The notes under the pieces: generated by a model | What the model saw: only the letters and a program-made list of their open reading frames with translations | Told to the model about the DNA's origin: nothing | Databases searched by the model: none | Assembly (NCBI GenBank): GCA_963775185.1 | Contig: CAVZIE010000027.1 | Span: forward strand, 310,001-374,000 | DNA length: 64,000 nucleotides | Direction: 5' to 3' | Source: JAPSGB01 sp963775185 | GTDB taxonomy: Bacteria; Myxococcota_A; Polyangia; Polyangiales; Polyangiaceae | Position numbers and translations under genes: made by a program | Shown here: positions 30,049-39,838 of the stretch, piece by piece | Layout of the letters: the number at the start of each line of letters is the position of its first letter | How positions within the stretch are numbered: the first letter of the stretch is position 1

Positions 30049-31686
30049 ATGGCTATCCGAGCCCGTTCCGTGCGCGCCGCCCGCCACGCGGCGTGTTGGG
30101 CACTCTCTGCCCTCGCGTTGTCCGCGACGGCGTGCGACCAGAAAGTCGATTTCTTCGGCGGCAAGGCGCCCCCCACGTCGAAGATCAAGGCCGAGAACGG
30201 CGGTGCTTCCGTCGACAAGGAGGACTGGTCCACGGTGCCCGTCCCAGCCGCCGACGGCCCGAAGCTCGCGCCGCTCGCGATGATCGTTCCCGTGTATCCG
30301 AAGCCGGACAAGAAGAGCGAGGCGATCGGCTATCTGCGCGTGGGCGCGCGGGTGTCGCGCTCGCGCGAGCCGGTGAGCCGGCGTGATTGTCCGGACGGCT
30401 GGTACGCGGTCCGTCCCGTCGGATTCGTGTGCGCGGGCGCCGACGCGACCATCAAGCTCGACAACCCCATCGCCAAGGCGATCAACGTCGAGCCCGACCG
30501 CCGCAACCCGATGCCGTACAAGTACGCGTTCCTGCGCGCGATCGCCCCCAACTACCTGCGCGTTCCGACGAAGGACGAGCAGTTCCAGTACGAGATGCGG
30601 CTCGAGCGTCACCTGCGGAGCTGGAAGCGCCTGCGCAAGCGCTGGGACACGCTCGACGTCGGGGCGAACGACGTGCCGCTCGACGAACACGGGCTCGCCG
30701 TCGGCGACATCCCCGAGACCGCCAAGCCGATGGACCAGAGCGAGCGCTTCGGTGGCAACGGTGACGACAAGGTGCCGTGGTGGCTCGTCGGCGAGCGTCG
30801 CATCCCGAATATCTCCGCGTTCCGGGCGCCGCCCTACGCCGTGATCGCGAATCGCCTCAAGCGACACGCCGGTGTGGCGCTGATCGGCACGTTCATCTCG
30901 GGCCCGAAGTCGATGAACCGCCGCTTCGCCATCACCACCGACGCGCGGCTCGTGCCGGCGGACAAGCTGAAGGCGGACTCGGGTTCGCCCTTCCACGGCT
31001 ACAGCATCCGCGAGACCGGCTTGCCTGTGGCGTTCGCGCGCAAGGCAGGCGCTACCTGGTGGGACGTCAAGGGCGACGACCTCGAGCACGGCGAGCGCTT
31101 GAAGTGGCGAGAGTTCATTCCGCTCACCGGCACCGTGAAGATGATTCGAGGCGTCCGCATGGTGGAAGCGAAGAACGGCCGCTGGCTGCGCAGCGAGGAC
31201 CTGAAGACCGCCGCCAAGCCCAGCTCCCTGCCGTCGTGGGCCAAGAAGAACGTCAAGTGGATCGACATCTCCATCGTGAGCCAGACGATGGTCCTGTGGG
31301 AGGGCGACCGGCCGGTGTACGCCACGCTCGTTTCCACCGGTCGTGGCGGGCTTGGCGAGCCGGGCAAGACGCTCAGCACCCCGCGCGGCACGTTTCGCAT
31401 CTACCAGAAGCACGTCACCACGACGATGGACTCGAACGTGGCGGATCACGAGTTCGAGCTGCGCGACGTTCCCTGGGTCGAGTACTTCAAGGGCGGCTAC
31501 GCCATCCATGCGACGTACTGGCATGACGACTTCGGCCGGGTGCGTTCCCACGGTTGTGTCAACGTGGCGCCGATCGACGCGCGTTACACGTTCATGTGGA
31601 CGTCGCCACAGGTTCCGGAACACTGGCAAGCCGAGTACGCCAGCGACGCGACCGAGCAGGGGACGATCGTGAACATCCACCCCTGA
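30049..31686 (+). CDS. L,D-transpeptidase (YkuD) lipoprotein
   Basis: A protein of 545 residues; ATG with AGGAG five bases upstream. The N-terminus ends in a lipobox (ALSALALSATAC). Residues 75-135 resemble an SH3-like bacterial domain (VYPKPDKKSEAIGYLRVGARVS). The catalytic YkuD domain is at residues 400-545, with HATYWHDDFGRVRSHGCVN supplying the essential His and Cys. It should form 3-3 peptidoglycan cross-links or attach proteins to the wall. The long middle section (140-400) includes a second SH3-like part. It is convergent with the c-di-AMP synthase gene. Confidence 0.92.
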   Translation: MAIRARSVRAARHAACWALSALALSATACDQKVDFFGGKAPPTSKIKAENGGASVDKEDWSTVPVPAADGPKLAPLAMIVPVYPKPDKKSEAIGYLRVGARVSRSREPVSRRDCPDGWYAVRPVGFVCAGADATIKLDNPIAKAINVEPDRRNPMPYKYAFLRAIAPNYLRVPTKDEQFQYEMRLERHLRSWKRLRKRWDTLDVGANDVPLDEHGLAVGDIPETAKPMDQSERFGGNGDDKVPWWLVGERRIPNISAFRAPPYAVIANRLKRHAGVALIGTFISGPKSMNRRFAITTDARLVPADKLKADSGSPFHGYSIRETGLPVAFARKAGATWWDVKGDDLEHGERLKWREFIPLTGTVKMIRGVRMVEAKNGRWLRSEDLKTAAKPSSLPSWAKKNVKWIDISIVSQTMVLWEGDRPVYATLVSTGRGGLGEPGKTLSTPRGTFRIYQKHVTTTMDSNVADHEFELRDVPWVEYFKGGYAIHATYWHDDFGRVRSHGCVNVAPIDARYTFMWTSPQVPEHWQAEYASDATEQGTIVNIHP

Positions 31687-31695
31687 TCGCGCGCC

Positions 31696-33153
31696 TCAGC
31701 GCGCCTTGCCGGCGACGTCCACCGTAACCCGGACGAGTTTCGCCGTGTTGTCGGCGAGGCGCGCGTCCTTCGGGAGCACCAGCGCTTGTTCGAACGTCGT
31801 CGTCTGCGCGACGACCGCGAGGTCGATGGCGTCGGTGCGTAGCGTTGCGTAACGCTGGCGCTCGGATTGGGGGACGAGGACCTTGACGCGTGACGGCTCG
31901 GACGAGATCCGGCGCAGCACGACGCCGGTCGGCAGGTGACCAGTGGTCTGCGGCACGACCGTGAGATCGATCGGGACCATCGGCCACGCGACGAGCGTCA
32001 CCGCTCGCGGCTCGACGCTTTGTACTACCACGCCCGACGGCAGCTCGATGTCGGCGTTGTGGATCTCGACGCGCTGCGACCCGGAGCGTAGCTCACCGAC
32101 GTCCAGCGATATGGACACGCGTGACGGAACCAGCAGCCGGAACGCACGATTCGGTCCGGAGATGCTCACGCGCGCTTCTAGCGGCTTGGGCTGTTCCAGA
32201 AACCAGTCGTGCGGGACGTCACGATAGACGATCGGAACCGTGAGCGTGCGCGCGACGGTCTCGGTTTGCATGCCGAAGATCAGGATCCACGCGGCCAGTG
32301 CGATCGCAACGCTCAGGAACTTCATGCCGACGTCGCGTGCGAACACGCGGGTGAACAGGCTGCTGTGCGCGGCCGGCGCGAGGCGGGCGACGAACGCTGC
32401 GAGCTCGCGCTCGAGTGTCGCGGCGTCGACGACCGATAGCGCTCCGGCCTGGGCCACGCTGATCTGGCCGCGCTCCTCGGACACGACAATCACGAACGCG
32501 TCGGAACGTTCGGAGATGCCCAGCGCCGCGGTGTGTCGCGTGCCGAAGCGCGCGCGCCCGTCGACCGCGGTCGAGAGCGGCAGGTGCACCGCGAACTTGC
32601 GGACGATCGAGCCATCGATGATGACCGCGCCGTCGTGGCCGGGCGAGTGATGGTCGAAGATGCTGTAGAGCAGCGGCTCGCTGACGCGGCCCCCGAGCAC
32701 GATGCCGCCGGTCACGTGCCGTTCCAGCGGTTCGCGACCCAGCACGACCAGCAACGCGCCGGTCTTCCGCTTCGCCATCGTGGACACCGCCGTGACCACG
32801 GTGTCGACCATCTCTCCGGACGCGGCAGGACCGCGGCGAGGGCCGAGTCGGCCGGCGAGCGCGATGCGCTCGAATGCGCGCCGGATGTCCTCCTGGAAGA
32901 TTACGATCAGCGCGATGACGGCGACGGCGACGGCGGCCTGCAGCAGGTAGAGCGTCAGGTACATGTCGAGCATGCGCGCGACGAAGTAGAGCCCCGCTAC
33001 CGCCGCGACGCCGGTCATCACGAGACGCGAGCGCGCCCGGCGGAACCAGCGAAGCGCCATGTACACGAACGCGGATACGACCAGGATGTCGAGCACGTCC
33101 GCGACGCGGATGGTCGCTCTGAGCTGCGCGAGGAATGCTTCCGCGGCGGCCAT
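31696..33153 (-). CDS. Membrane diadenylate cyclase fused to YbbR repeats (CdaA-CdaR fusion)
   Basis: A protein of 485 residues. Residues 20-85 contain three membrane helices (LDILVVSAFVYMALRWF and following), then residues 95-235 the DAC catalytic domain with HDGAVIIDG and GTRHTAALG, the two motifs that bind ATP and metal. It makes c-di-AMP from two ATP. From about residue 260 there is another membrane helix (FLSVAIALAAWILIFGM) and two YbbR repeats that should lie outside the membrane. In most bacteria CdaA and its regulator CdaR/YbbR are separate neighbouring genes; here one chain carries both. The start is 8 bp after a possible micro-ORF and 81 bp after the GltJ-like gene. Confidence 0.9.
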   Translation of the reverse strand: MAAAEAFLAQLRATIRVADVLDILVVSAFVYMALRWFRRARSRLVMTGVAAVAGLYFVARMLDMYLTLYLLQAAVAVAVIALIVIFQEDIRRAFERIALAGRLGPRRGPAASGEMVDTVVTAVSTMAKRKTGALLVVLGREPLERHVTGGIVLGGRVSEPLLYSIFDHHSPGHDGAVIIDGSIVRKFAVHLPLSTAVDGRARFGTRHTAALGISERSDAFVIVVSEERGQISVAQAGALSVVDAATLERELAAFVARLAPAAHSSLFTRVFARDVGMKFLSVAIALAAWILIFGMQTETVARTLTVPIVYRDVPHDWFLEQPKPLEARVSISGPNRAFRLLVPSRVSISLDVGELRSGSQRVEIHNADIELPSGVVVQSVEPRAVTLVAWPMVPIDLTVVPQTTGHLPTGVVLRRISSEPSRVKVLVPQSERQRYATLRTDAIDLAVVAQTTTFEQALVLPKDARLADNTAKLVRVTVDVAGKAR

Positions 33154-33161
33154 GACCGGGG

Positions 33162-33233
33162 TCAGCCGCGCGCGACCAGCACCAGCACGGCGAGTGCAAG
33201 GGCTGCGCTGGCGAGGAGAGCGACGACGGCCAC
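33162..33233 (-). CDS. Possible 23-residue membrane peptide
   Basis: A GTG at 33233, one base after the stop of the GltJ-like gene, opens a frame of 23 codons ending 8 bp before the diadenylate cyclase start. The peptide begins MAVVALLASAALALAVLVLV and ends ARG, a single hydrophobic helix with a basic end. The spacing suggests translational coupling on both sides, but no independent ribosome binding site is seen and GC-rich DNA readily codes Ala/Val/Leu. Confidence 0.35.
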   Translation of the reverse strand: MAVVALLASAALALAVLVLVARG

Positions 33234-33234
33234 T

Positions 33235-35639
33235 TCAGCGGATCGCGAAGCTCTTGCCGACGGTTACCGGATCGCCTGCGAACGGCGGGACGCGCGCCGC
33301 GCGGAAGATCCGCGCCACGCATCCACCGACCGCCGTGCCTGCGAAGTCGCCGGTGACGATGGCATTGGTGGTGCGTCCGCTCGGCGCGAACGTCACGGTG
33401 ACCCGCCCGCTTCCAGTCGGACCGTCGGGCTGCTTGCAGCCGGACGCCGAACCCGCGGCGGAGCCCAGGGACGACGCAGCGGCACCGCGATCGAACGGCG
33501 GGAGCGACGGTGCAGCGGCGCTGGCCGCCGGCGCGGCACTCGCGGCTTCCTTCTCCTTGGCGGGCTCGGCTGGGGTCGCGGGCTTCTCCTCCGGCTTCGG
33601 CTGCCCGGAGGTCGCGGTCGGTTCCGGCCGCGCAGCTTGCTCTCTCGTCGCCGCGCTCGCGATGGCCTCGGCGGCGGCGTCGGGCGGGCGGCGGGTGCGG
33701 GTGCGACGGCGCTCGCGCTGGCGGGCGGCGCGGCGCTCGCCGTGTCGGCCGGCGCGGACGCTGCCGGTGCCAGCGCGGAGGGCACTTCGGCCGTGCTCGC
33801 GGCGGCAGGGAAGAGGCTCCTCGGGATCTTCAGGACGTATCCGGCGACGATCGCCGCAGCGACGAGCAGCAAGACGAGCAGCACGGCGATCACGCCGCCG
33901 TTGCCCTTGCGCGCCGGCACCGCAGCGGGCTCGGCCGAGGAAACGGGAACGTCCGGCACGAACGCCGGCGGCGCTTCCGCGACCGGGGCGCTGAAGTCCG
34001 GCGCGGCGAGCAGGCCGCCTCCGCCGAGGTTCGCCAACGAATCGGGCGGCGCGTCGCGGCGGCGCGGCGGCGCGCCGAGCAGCTCGTCGTCGCCGACCCG
34101 CTCCGTCCGCTGCGCGGGTGCGGTGGACGCCTGCTTCGCCAACGCGTCGAGGGAAAACAGCACCGAGCTCTCGTTGCGGGCGCCGGTGAGGTGCGCGTCG
34201 TGATCGTCGGGCTGCGACGCACGCGACGGCGAAGGTGGGAACAGGTCCGTGGGCGCCGCGTCATCGAAGAACGGGGCCGCTGGAGGCGCCGGACGCGGCG
34301 TGCGCTCCGCGGTGGGCGCCTCCGCGTGTCGTCGCGGTCGCGGTGCGAAGCCGGCGCTACGCGCGGCCAGCAGCGGCGATGCGACCGCCACCGTCACATC
34401 CTCATTCGACGGCTCGTCCCCGTACGCGGAAAGGCCCGGCCGCATCACCGTCACGTCGTCGTTCGACGGCTCGTCGCCGAGGTCGGGCGGCGCATCCGCA
34501 TACGGCGTGGCCCCAGGGGAGCGCGACGGCGGCGCGAGCTCGCCGGCCTCGGCAGCGCGGAACAACGCCTCCGCTTCCGGCACCGCCATCGCCACGGTCA
34601 CGTCGTCGAAGGTGACGTCTGCTTTCGGGACGATGGCGCCAACGCCGGGTTCGTTCCACCGGCCCGGCTCGCGCCACACGCCGCTCGGTTGTCCGGCGCG
34701 CGGCGGGCTGGCGTTCGGCAGCCCCTCTGGCCCGAGCCCGCGCGTCGTCAGCGCTTCCGCGATGGCAGGGATCTCGAAGGGCGTCAGCCAGTCGTCCATG
34801 CCCTCCTTCCAGACGAACGTTTCGGCGTCGATGGTGCCCGCAGCGAACAGCGCGACGATCTCCGGCGTGTCCATCTCTTCGTGCTGATCGTCGGTGATCG
34901 CCACGGTCCACTCCGGCTCTGGTGGGCCGGCCGCCGAAGGCCGGGCGGCGGCCGGCGGTGCTTCCTTGCCGGCGAATGCGGTGCTGCCCATCGGGGCCTG
35001 CAGGCCGCCCAGGATGGTTTGCTTCGCGGAGCGCTTGGCCGTACCGCCGGCGCGCGCGCTCGACGCCGACGTCGCCGCGGCGGGCTTCGGCGTGGCGGCC
35101 GCGGCGGGCTTCGGCGTGGCGGCCGCGGCGGGCTTCGGCGTGGCGGTTGCGGCGGGCTTCGGCGTGGCGGTTGCCGCGGGCTTCGGCGTGGCGGTTGCGG
35201 CGGGCTTCGGCGTGGCGGCTGCGGGCGCAGGTCGCGGAGCGCCGCCGGCTGCCGGCCGCGGCGACGCCGCTGGCGGCGGGTTCGCTGGAGCCGCGATGCC
35301 GAGGATCGTCTGCTTGGCGGCGCTGCGCGCGCGGCGGAGCGGTTCTCCGGTCACCGCCGCGGTGGGTGCCCGGGCCGGCGCAGGCGCCGCGGCCGGAGCG
35401 GGCGAGGCCGCCGGGCCGGGCGCGCGGACCGGGGCGGGGGCGGGCGCCGCGCTGGCTGGCTGCGCGGATGCCGGGGGCGCCCACGAGTCTGGATTCGGCG
35501 GTACCGAGGACGCGCGCGCGGTTCCGTCGATGATGATTGGCGCACCGCAGCGTTTGCAGGTGATCTTCACCTTCCTGCCGCGGACCTTCTCGTCGGGGAC
35601 CGCGTACTTCGCCGGGCAGTTGGCGCAGGAGACGTTCAT
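33235..35639 (-). CDS. GltJ/AgmX-like adaptor: zinc finger, GYF-type domain, TM helix, AgmX C-terminal domain; frameshifted
   Basis: From the ATG at 35639, residues 1-35 are an MJ0042 zinc finger (CANC and CKRC). A Pro/Ala/Lys-rich region with two AKQTILG motifs and a 24-bp repeat follows. Residues 235-295 are a GYF-type domain (FVWKEGMDDWLTPFEIP), then three DDVTV or EDVTV motifs, and one membrane helix (GGVIAVLLVLLLVAAAIVAGY). Near 33670-33690 one base appears to be missing. In the restored frame the protein ends with the AgmX/PglI-type domain (VTVTFAPSGRTTNAIV, VGGCVARIFRAARVPPF) and stops at 33235. This is the domain order of Myxococcus GltJ/AgmX, whose cytoplasmic part binds MglA in gliding motility. 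Whether this paralog serves motility is unknown. Confidence 0.8.
35080..35223 (-). repeat. 24-bp tandem repeat, six copies, in the GltJ-like gene
   Basis: Units start about every 24 bp from 35080 and code TPKPAATA or TPKPAAAA. This flexible Pro/Lys-rich linker separates the two AKQTILG motifs. Copies differ at only a few bases. Confidence 0.85.
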
Positions 35640-35827
35640 CTGGCTCGTGCTCGGCGCGTTTCTAGCATGGCGGCGCTCGCGATGGGCCCGGAGCAACAAG
35701 TTTGTCGGCAATCTTGCCCGGGACGCAAGGGGTGCCGTTACGGAACGGGTTCCCGGGGCGAAAGCGCGCGAAACCACCGAAGCCGGTTTCGACGGACGCT
35801 GCGGGTGAACTAGAGTGCGGCTCCTCG

Positions 35828-37849
35828 ATGGACCCGTCGCCCACGACCGCACCGTCGACGGCACCGGAGGCCGAGCGTGGCATCGCCGCCTTCCTCCGTT
35901 GGCACTACCTGACTGCCGACAAGCGCTGGCTTGGCGTGTTCCGGATCCTGTTCGGCACGATCCTGTGCGTCGACGGGATCCGGCGCTGGGCGCACGCCCG
36001 GGCGTTCTATTCCAACGAAGGGCTGCTTCCGAACCATTACTCGCTGTTCCGCCCGATGGGCCGGGACGTGTTCTCGATCTTCCACGCGTTCTCGACGCCC
36101 GCGGAGGTCAACGTCGCGTTCGCACTGGCGGTGCTGGTCTTCTTCCTGTTCACGATCGGCTACCGCACGAAGCTGTTCCACATCCTGGCGGCGCTGTGCA
36201 TCACGAGCCTGAACGCCCGCAACATCATGGTCGAGAACGGCGGCACCGTCGTGACGAACCTGCTGGTGGTCTGGACGCTGTTTCTTCCGCTCGGCAGCTG
36301 TCTCTCGGTGGACGCCGTGCGTCGCTCCCTCGCGGCGGTTCACGAGCACGGCGCCGCGGAGCTGAACGAGCGCCCGGTGGTCGAGGTCGATCGGTACCAT
36401 CACGTCTCGCTCGTCGTGCTCGCGCTGCTGCTGCAGTGGAGCGCGATCTACTTCTTCAACTACGTTCACAAGTCCGGCCGCGGCTGGCACGATGGGACGG
36501 CGATCTACTGGTTCTGGCACCAGGACCGGATCGTGACGTGGCTTTCGGTGTGGGCCCGCACGCACGTGCCGCTGCCGGTCGTCAAGGTGATGACCTACGG
36601 CACGCTCGCGACCGAAGCGACGCTGGCGTGGATCCTGCTGTTCCCGTTCTGGCAGACCTGGCGGCGCCGCATCGCGCTTCTGCTCGCCTTCGGACTGCAC
36701 GGCGGGATCGCCGCGTGCTCGCGGCTCGGACCGTTCTCGTACGTGATGATCGTGTTCTTCGTCATGATGCTCGGCGACGACGACTGGCGACTGGTCGGTC
36801 GCTGGTTCGGTCGCGCAGCGCGCGCGCGCACTGTCATCTACGACGCGGACTGCGGCGTTTGCTTGTTGGCCTGCCGCGTGCTCAAGCGCCTGGACCCGTT
36901 CCAGCGCCTGCACTTCGTCGCGAACGACGACCGCGACGCGATCCCGTCGGAGATCGAGCCGGCGCTGCTCGAGCGCACCGTGGTGGTCGTGTTGCCCGAC
37001 GGTCGTGCCGTGCAGGAGGAGCGCGCGCTGTTCGAGGTGCTGCGCGCCTTGCCGTTCGGCATCGTCGTCGGGCTGTGGCTCCGCGTGCCGCTGCTCTCGC
37101 AGCTGTTTCGCGCGTTGTATCGCGCGTTCGCCAAGAACCGGATGCACGTCTCGGCGTGGCTGGGCCTCGGCGTGTGCGGCGTGCCCGCTCCGCCCGCGCC
37201 CGAAGAACCGGCCGCCGGCGACGGCGAGGACGCACCCGCGGAGCCGGCCGAGCAGCGCACCCTGCGCGGAGACCTCGCTTCGTTCGGCGTGTTCGTGCGC
37301 GAGGCCGCCGTGATCGTGCTGGCGGTGACGCTCGCATCCCAGCTGGCGCTCGAGAACGCCTGGCTGCGCAATCGGGTCAAGGTGCATCAGCCCGAGTGGA
37401 TGGCCGACATCGTCAACTACCCGCGCATCTTCGAGGGCTGGAGCATGTTCGCGCCGGAGCCGCCATACGATGACGGTCACCTCGTGGTCGACGGACGCAC
37501 CGTCGATGGCCGCAAGCTCGACCCCTTCACCGGCAAGCCGCCAGACTTCGACCCGTTCACGCCCACCGGCTGGGGACTCGATCAGCTCTGGTGCGACTAC
37601 AACAACCGCATCCGCTTCCCGGGGAATGCCGGCGCGCGCCAGTTCCTGCGCGACTACCTGCTGCAGCTGTGGAGGTACAACGGGCACGCGAAGGACCGCC
37701 TCGTCGCGTTCGACGTGTGGTGGGTCCAGGACGACTCGCCTCCGCCCGGTCAGGCGCGGGGCAAGCCGCGCAGGCCGGAACGGCTTGTGTCCTTCGGCCA
37801 TGTCGACGATTCGGGCGCGACGCCGTGGCTCGCGAGAACGACTCGATGA
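35828..37849 (+). CDS. HTTM-family membrane protein with internal DUF393 domain
   Basis: A protein of 673 residues from the ATG at 35828. Residues 25-330 are an HTTM domain (vitamin-K-dependent gamma-carboxylase-like membrane fold): LGVFRILFGTILCVDGIRRW, HDGTAIYWFWHQDR. Residues 335-450 are a DUF393 thiol-oxidoreductase-like domain with YDADCGVC. A further membrane helix is at about 500-520, and a soluble C-terminal domain holds PRIFEGWSMFAPEPP. HTTM proteins and DUF393 proteins are often neighbours; here both are in one chain. Its stop overlaps the start of a paralog (ATGA). The reaction is unknown, though a membrane redox or carboxylation role would fit. Confidence 0.8.
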   Translation: MDPSPTTAPSTAPEAERGIAAFLRWHYLTADKRWLGVFRILFGTILCVDGIRRWAHARAFYSNEGLLPNHYSLFRPMGRDVFSIFHAFSTPAEVNVAFALAVLVFFLFTIGYRTKLFHILAALCITSLNARNIMVENGGTVVTNLLVVWTLFLPLGSCLSVDAVRRSLAAVHEHGAAELNERPVVEVDRYHHVSLVVLALLLQWSAIYFFNYVHKSGRGWHDGTAIYWFWHQDRIVTWLSVWARTHVPLPVVKVMTYGTLATEATLAWILLFPFWQTWRRRIALLLAFGLHGGIAACSRLGPFSYVMIVFFVMMLGDDDWRLVGRWFGRAARARTVIYDADCGVCLLACRVLKRLDPFQRLHFVANDDRDAIPSEIEPALLERTVVVVLPDGRAVQEERALFEVLRALPFGIVVGLWLRVPLLSQLFRALYRAFAKNRMHVSAWLGLGVCGVPAPPAPEEPAAGDGEDAPAEPAEQRTLRGDLASFGVFVREAAVIVLAVTLASQLALENAWLRNRVKVHQPEWMADIVNYPRIFEGWSMFAPEPPYDDGHLVVDGRTVDGRKLDPFTGKPPDFDPFTPTGWGLDQLWCDYNNRIRFPGNAGARQFLRDYLLQLWRYNGHAKDRLVAFDVWWVQDDSPPPGQARGKPRRPERLVSFGHVDDSGATPWLARTTR

Positions 37850-39774
37850 ACGAGGAGCGCGAGCCGCCGCCAAGCCACGCTGCCGCCGCGGCCGACGCTC
37901 GTGCAGGCGCTCTGCGCCGCTTCATCGCGTACCTGGTGAAGACCTACGCCACGGTCGACCCGCGTTCGCTCGGGTTGTTCCGCATCGCGCTCGGCGCCCT
38001 GTTGTTCGAGGACGTGGCGCGTCGCCTGCCGGATCTCGACGCGCACTACACCAACGCGGGCTGGCTGCCCAACCACTTCGCGTTGTTCCGGCCGATGAGC
38101 GATCACCTGTTCTCGGTGTATCTGGCGTTCAGCACGCCGTCGGAGGTGCGGACGCTGGTCGTCGTGCACTTGCTCGTGAACGTGCTGCTGCTAGTGGGCT
38201 ACCGCACGAAGTTGATGCAGGTGCTCGCGGCGCTGCTCATCACCAGCTTGAACAGCCGCAACATCATGCTCGAGAACGGCGGCTGGGTCGTGCTGAACGA
38301 GCTCGCTGTCTGGAGCATGTTCCTGCCGCTCGGCAGGCGCTTCAGCGTCGACGCGTGGCTCGCGTCGTGGCGCGCCCGTCGCGAGGGCACGATCGAGGCG
38401 CTCTCGGATCGCAGCTGGCCCGCGCCGGCGCGGGCCCCCGTGGTGTCGCTGGCGGTCACGGCGCTGATCCTCCAGTACGCCACGATCTACTTCTTCAACG
38501 TCGTGCACAAGACCGGGCGGCCGTGGCACGACGGGACGGCGGTCTACTACTTCTTCCAACAAGATCGCATGGTGACGTCCCTCGGCGTGTGGCTTCGCCA
38601 GACCCTGCCGCTGTCGGGGATCAAGCTGATAACGTGGTCCACGCTAGTCATCGAGTCGAGCATCTGCCTGCTCATCCTGTTGCCGGTCTTCACGCGCTAC
38701 ACGCGGATGGTCGCCTGGTTGTTGGTGTGCTCATTGCACCTGTCGATCGACGCCGTGGTCCAGCTCGGGCCGTTCTCCTGGGCGATGGTCGTCATGTTCA
38801 TCGCCCTGATTCCGAGCGAGGCGTGGGACTGGCTCGGCGCGCGGCTTCGCGCGCGACGTGCCGAGCGTTGGATGGTCGTGGATCCGTCCGACGCGCTCGC
38901 CTTGACGCTTGCGCGGGGCGTGAAGCGGCTGGACCGCTTCGAGCACGTGCACTTCGTCTCGCCGGAAGCCGCTGCGGACGCCGGGCTTCCGGAGCTGCCC
39001 GCCGACACGGTCGGGCGCACGCTGGTCGTCGCGGACCGCGAGCAGGTATGGAGCGGCGCAGCGGCGTTCCGGCGTCTCGGCCAGGCGCTGCCGCTGCGGG
39101 TGCCGCTCGGGCCGCGTCGGTTCATCGCGCGCGCATATGCCGATCGCGACGCGACGGCGCGCTTTCTCGGCATCGACGACCTACCCGGCACCGACCGCGG
39201 AACGCCGCCTGGAGAGCCGAGCGGCGCGCGCAGCTTCATGCTGGGCGCCAGGACGGTGTTCGCGTCCGCGCTTGTGCTGCTGCTGATGGTCGCGTGCACC
39301 AGCCAGGTGCTGGTCGAGAACGCCGGCGTGCCGCCGTGGATGAAGCCGAAGCGACGCCCGGAGTGGATGTTGTCCGCGGTGATCTATCCACGGTTGTTCC
39401 AGGGCTGGAGCATGTTCGCTCCCGGCCCGCCGACGGAAGACGGACGCCTGGTCGTCGACGGTCGCACCGCGGACGGTCGCCCGTTCGACCCGCTCACTGG
39501 CAAGGCGCCGAGCTTCGACGTGCAGCCGAAGGACGGATTTCGCATGGATCAGCTCTGGGGGGACTTCCACCGCCGGATCGCCGATCAGCGCTTCTCGGCG
39601 TACTGGCAAGGCGTGCGCGATTTCATCCTCCACCATCACGAGCTGACCGGGCGTCCGCAAGACCGCGTGGTCGCCTTCGACGCCTGGTACGTGACGGAAC
39701 AAATCCCGCCGCCGGGTCAGCGGAAGGCGCCGCCGCAGCGTCGGAAGCTGTTCTCGTGGGGCGTCGTGCGCTGA
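37846..39774 (+). CDS. HTTM-family paralog with a degenerate DUF393 region
   Basis: A protein of 642 residues whose ATG overlaps the preceding stop. It aligns with its neighbour along its full length: LGLFRIALGALLFEDVARRL, HDGTAVYYFFQQDR, PRLFQGWSMFAPGPP. In the middle, where the neighbour has the redox motif CGVC, this protein reads VVDPSDALALTLARGVKRLD and has no CxxC. It therefore arose by tandem duplication and has probably lost the thiol activity while keeping the membrane and C-terminal domains. The two likely form a heteromeric pair or act in sequence; this is inference. Confidence 0.8.
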   Translation: MNEEREPPPSHAAAAADARAGALRRFIAYLVKTYATVDPRSLGLFRIALGALLFEDVARRLPDLDAHYTNAGWLPNHFALFRPMSDHLFSVYLAFSTPSEVRTLVVVHLLVNVLLLVGYRTKLMQVLAALLITSLNSRNIMLENGGWVVLNELAVWSMFLPLGRRFSVDAWLASWRARREGTIEALSDRSWPAPARAPVVSLAVTALILQYATIYFFNVVHKTGRPWHDGTAVYYFFQQDRMVTSLGVWLRQTLPLSGIKLITWSTLVIESSICLLILLPVFTRYTRMVAWLLVCSLHLSIDAVVQLGPFSWAMVVMFIALIPSEAWDWLGARLRARRAERWMVVDPSDALALTLARGVKRLDRFEHVHFVSPEAAADAGLPELPADTVGRTLVVADREQVWSGAAAFRRLGQALPLRVPLGPRRFIARAYADRDATARFLGIDDLPGTDRGTPPGEPSGARSFMLGARTVFASALVLLLMVACTSQVLVENAGVPPWMKPKRRPEWMLSAVIYPRLFQGWSMFAPGPPTEDGRLVVDGRTADGRPFDPLTGKAPSFDVQPKDGFRMDQLWGDFHRRIADQRFSAYWQGVRDFILHHHELTGRPQDRVVAFDAWYVTEQIPPPGQRKAPPQRRKLFSWGVVR

Positions 39775-39838
39775 CCGCGGTAGCTCTCGGGAGTCGGGGC
39801 GAGGGTCGGGGTTCGCGGATCGCACCCGGCGATCTACG

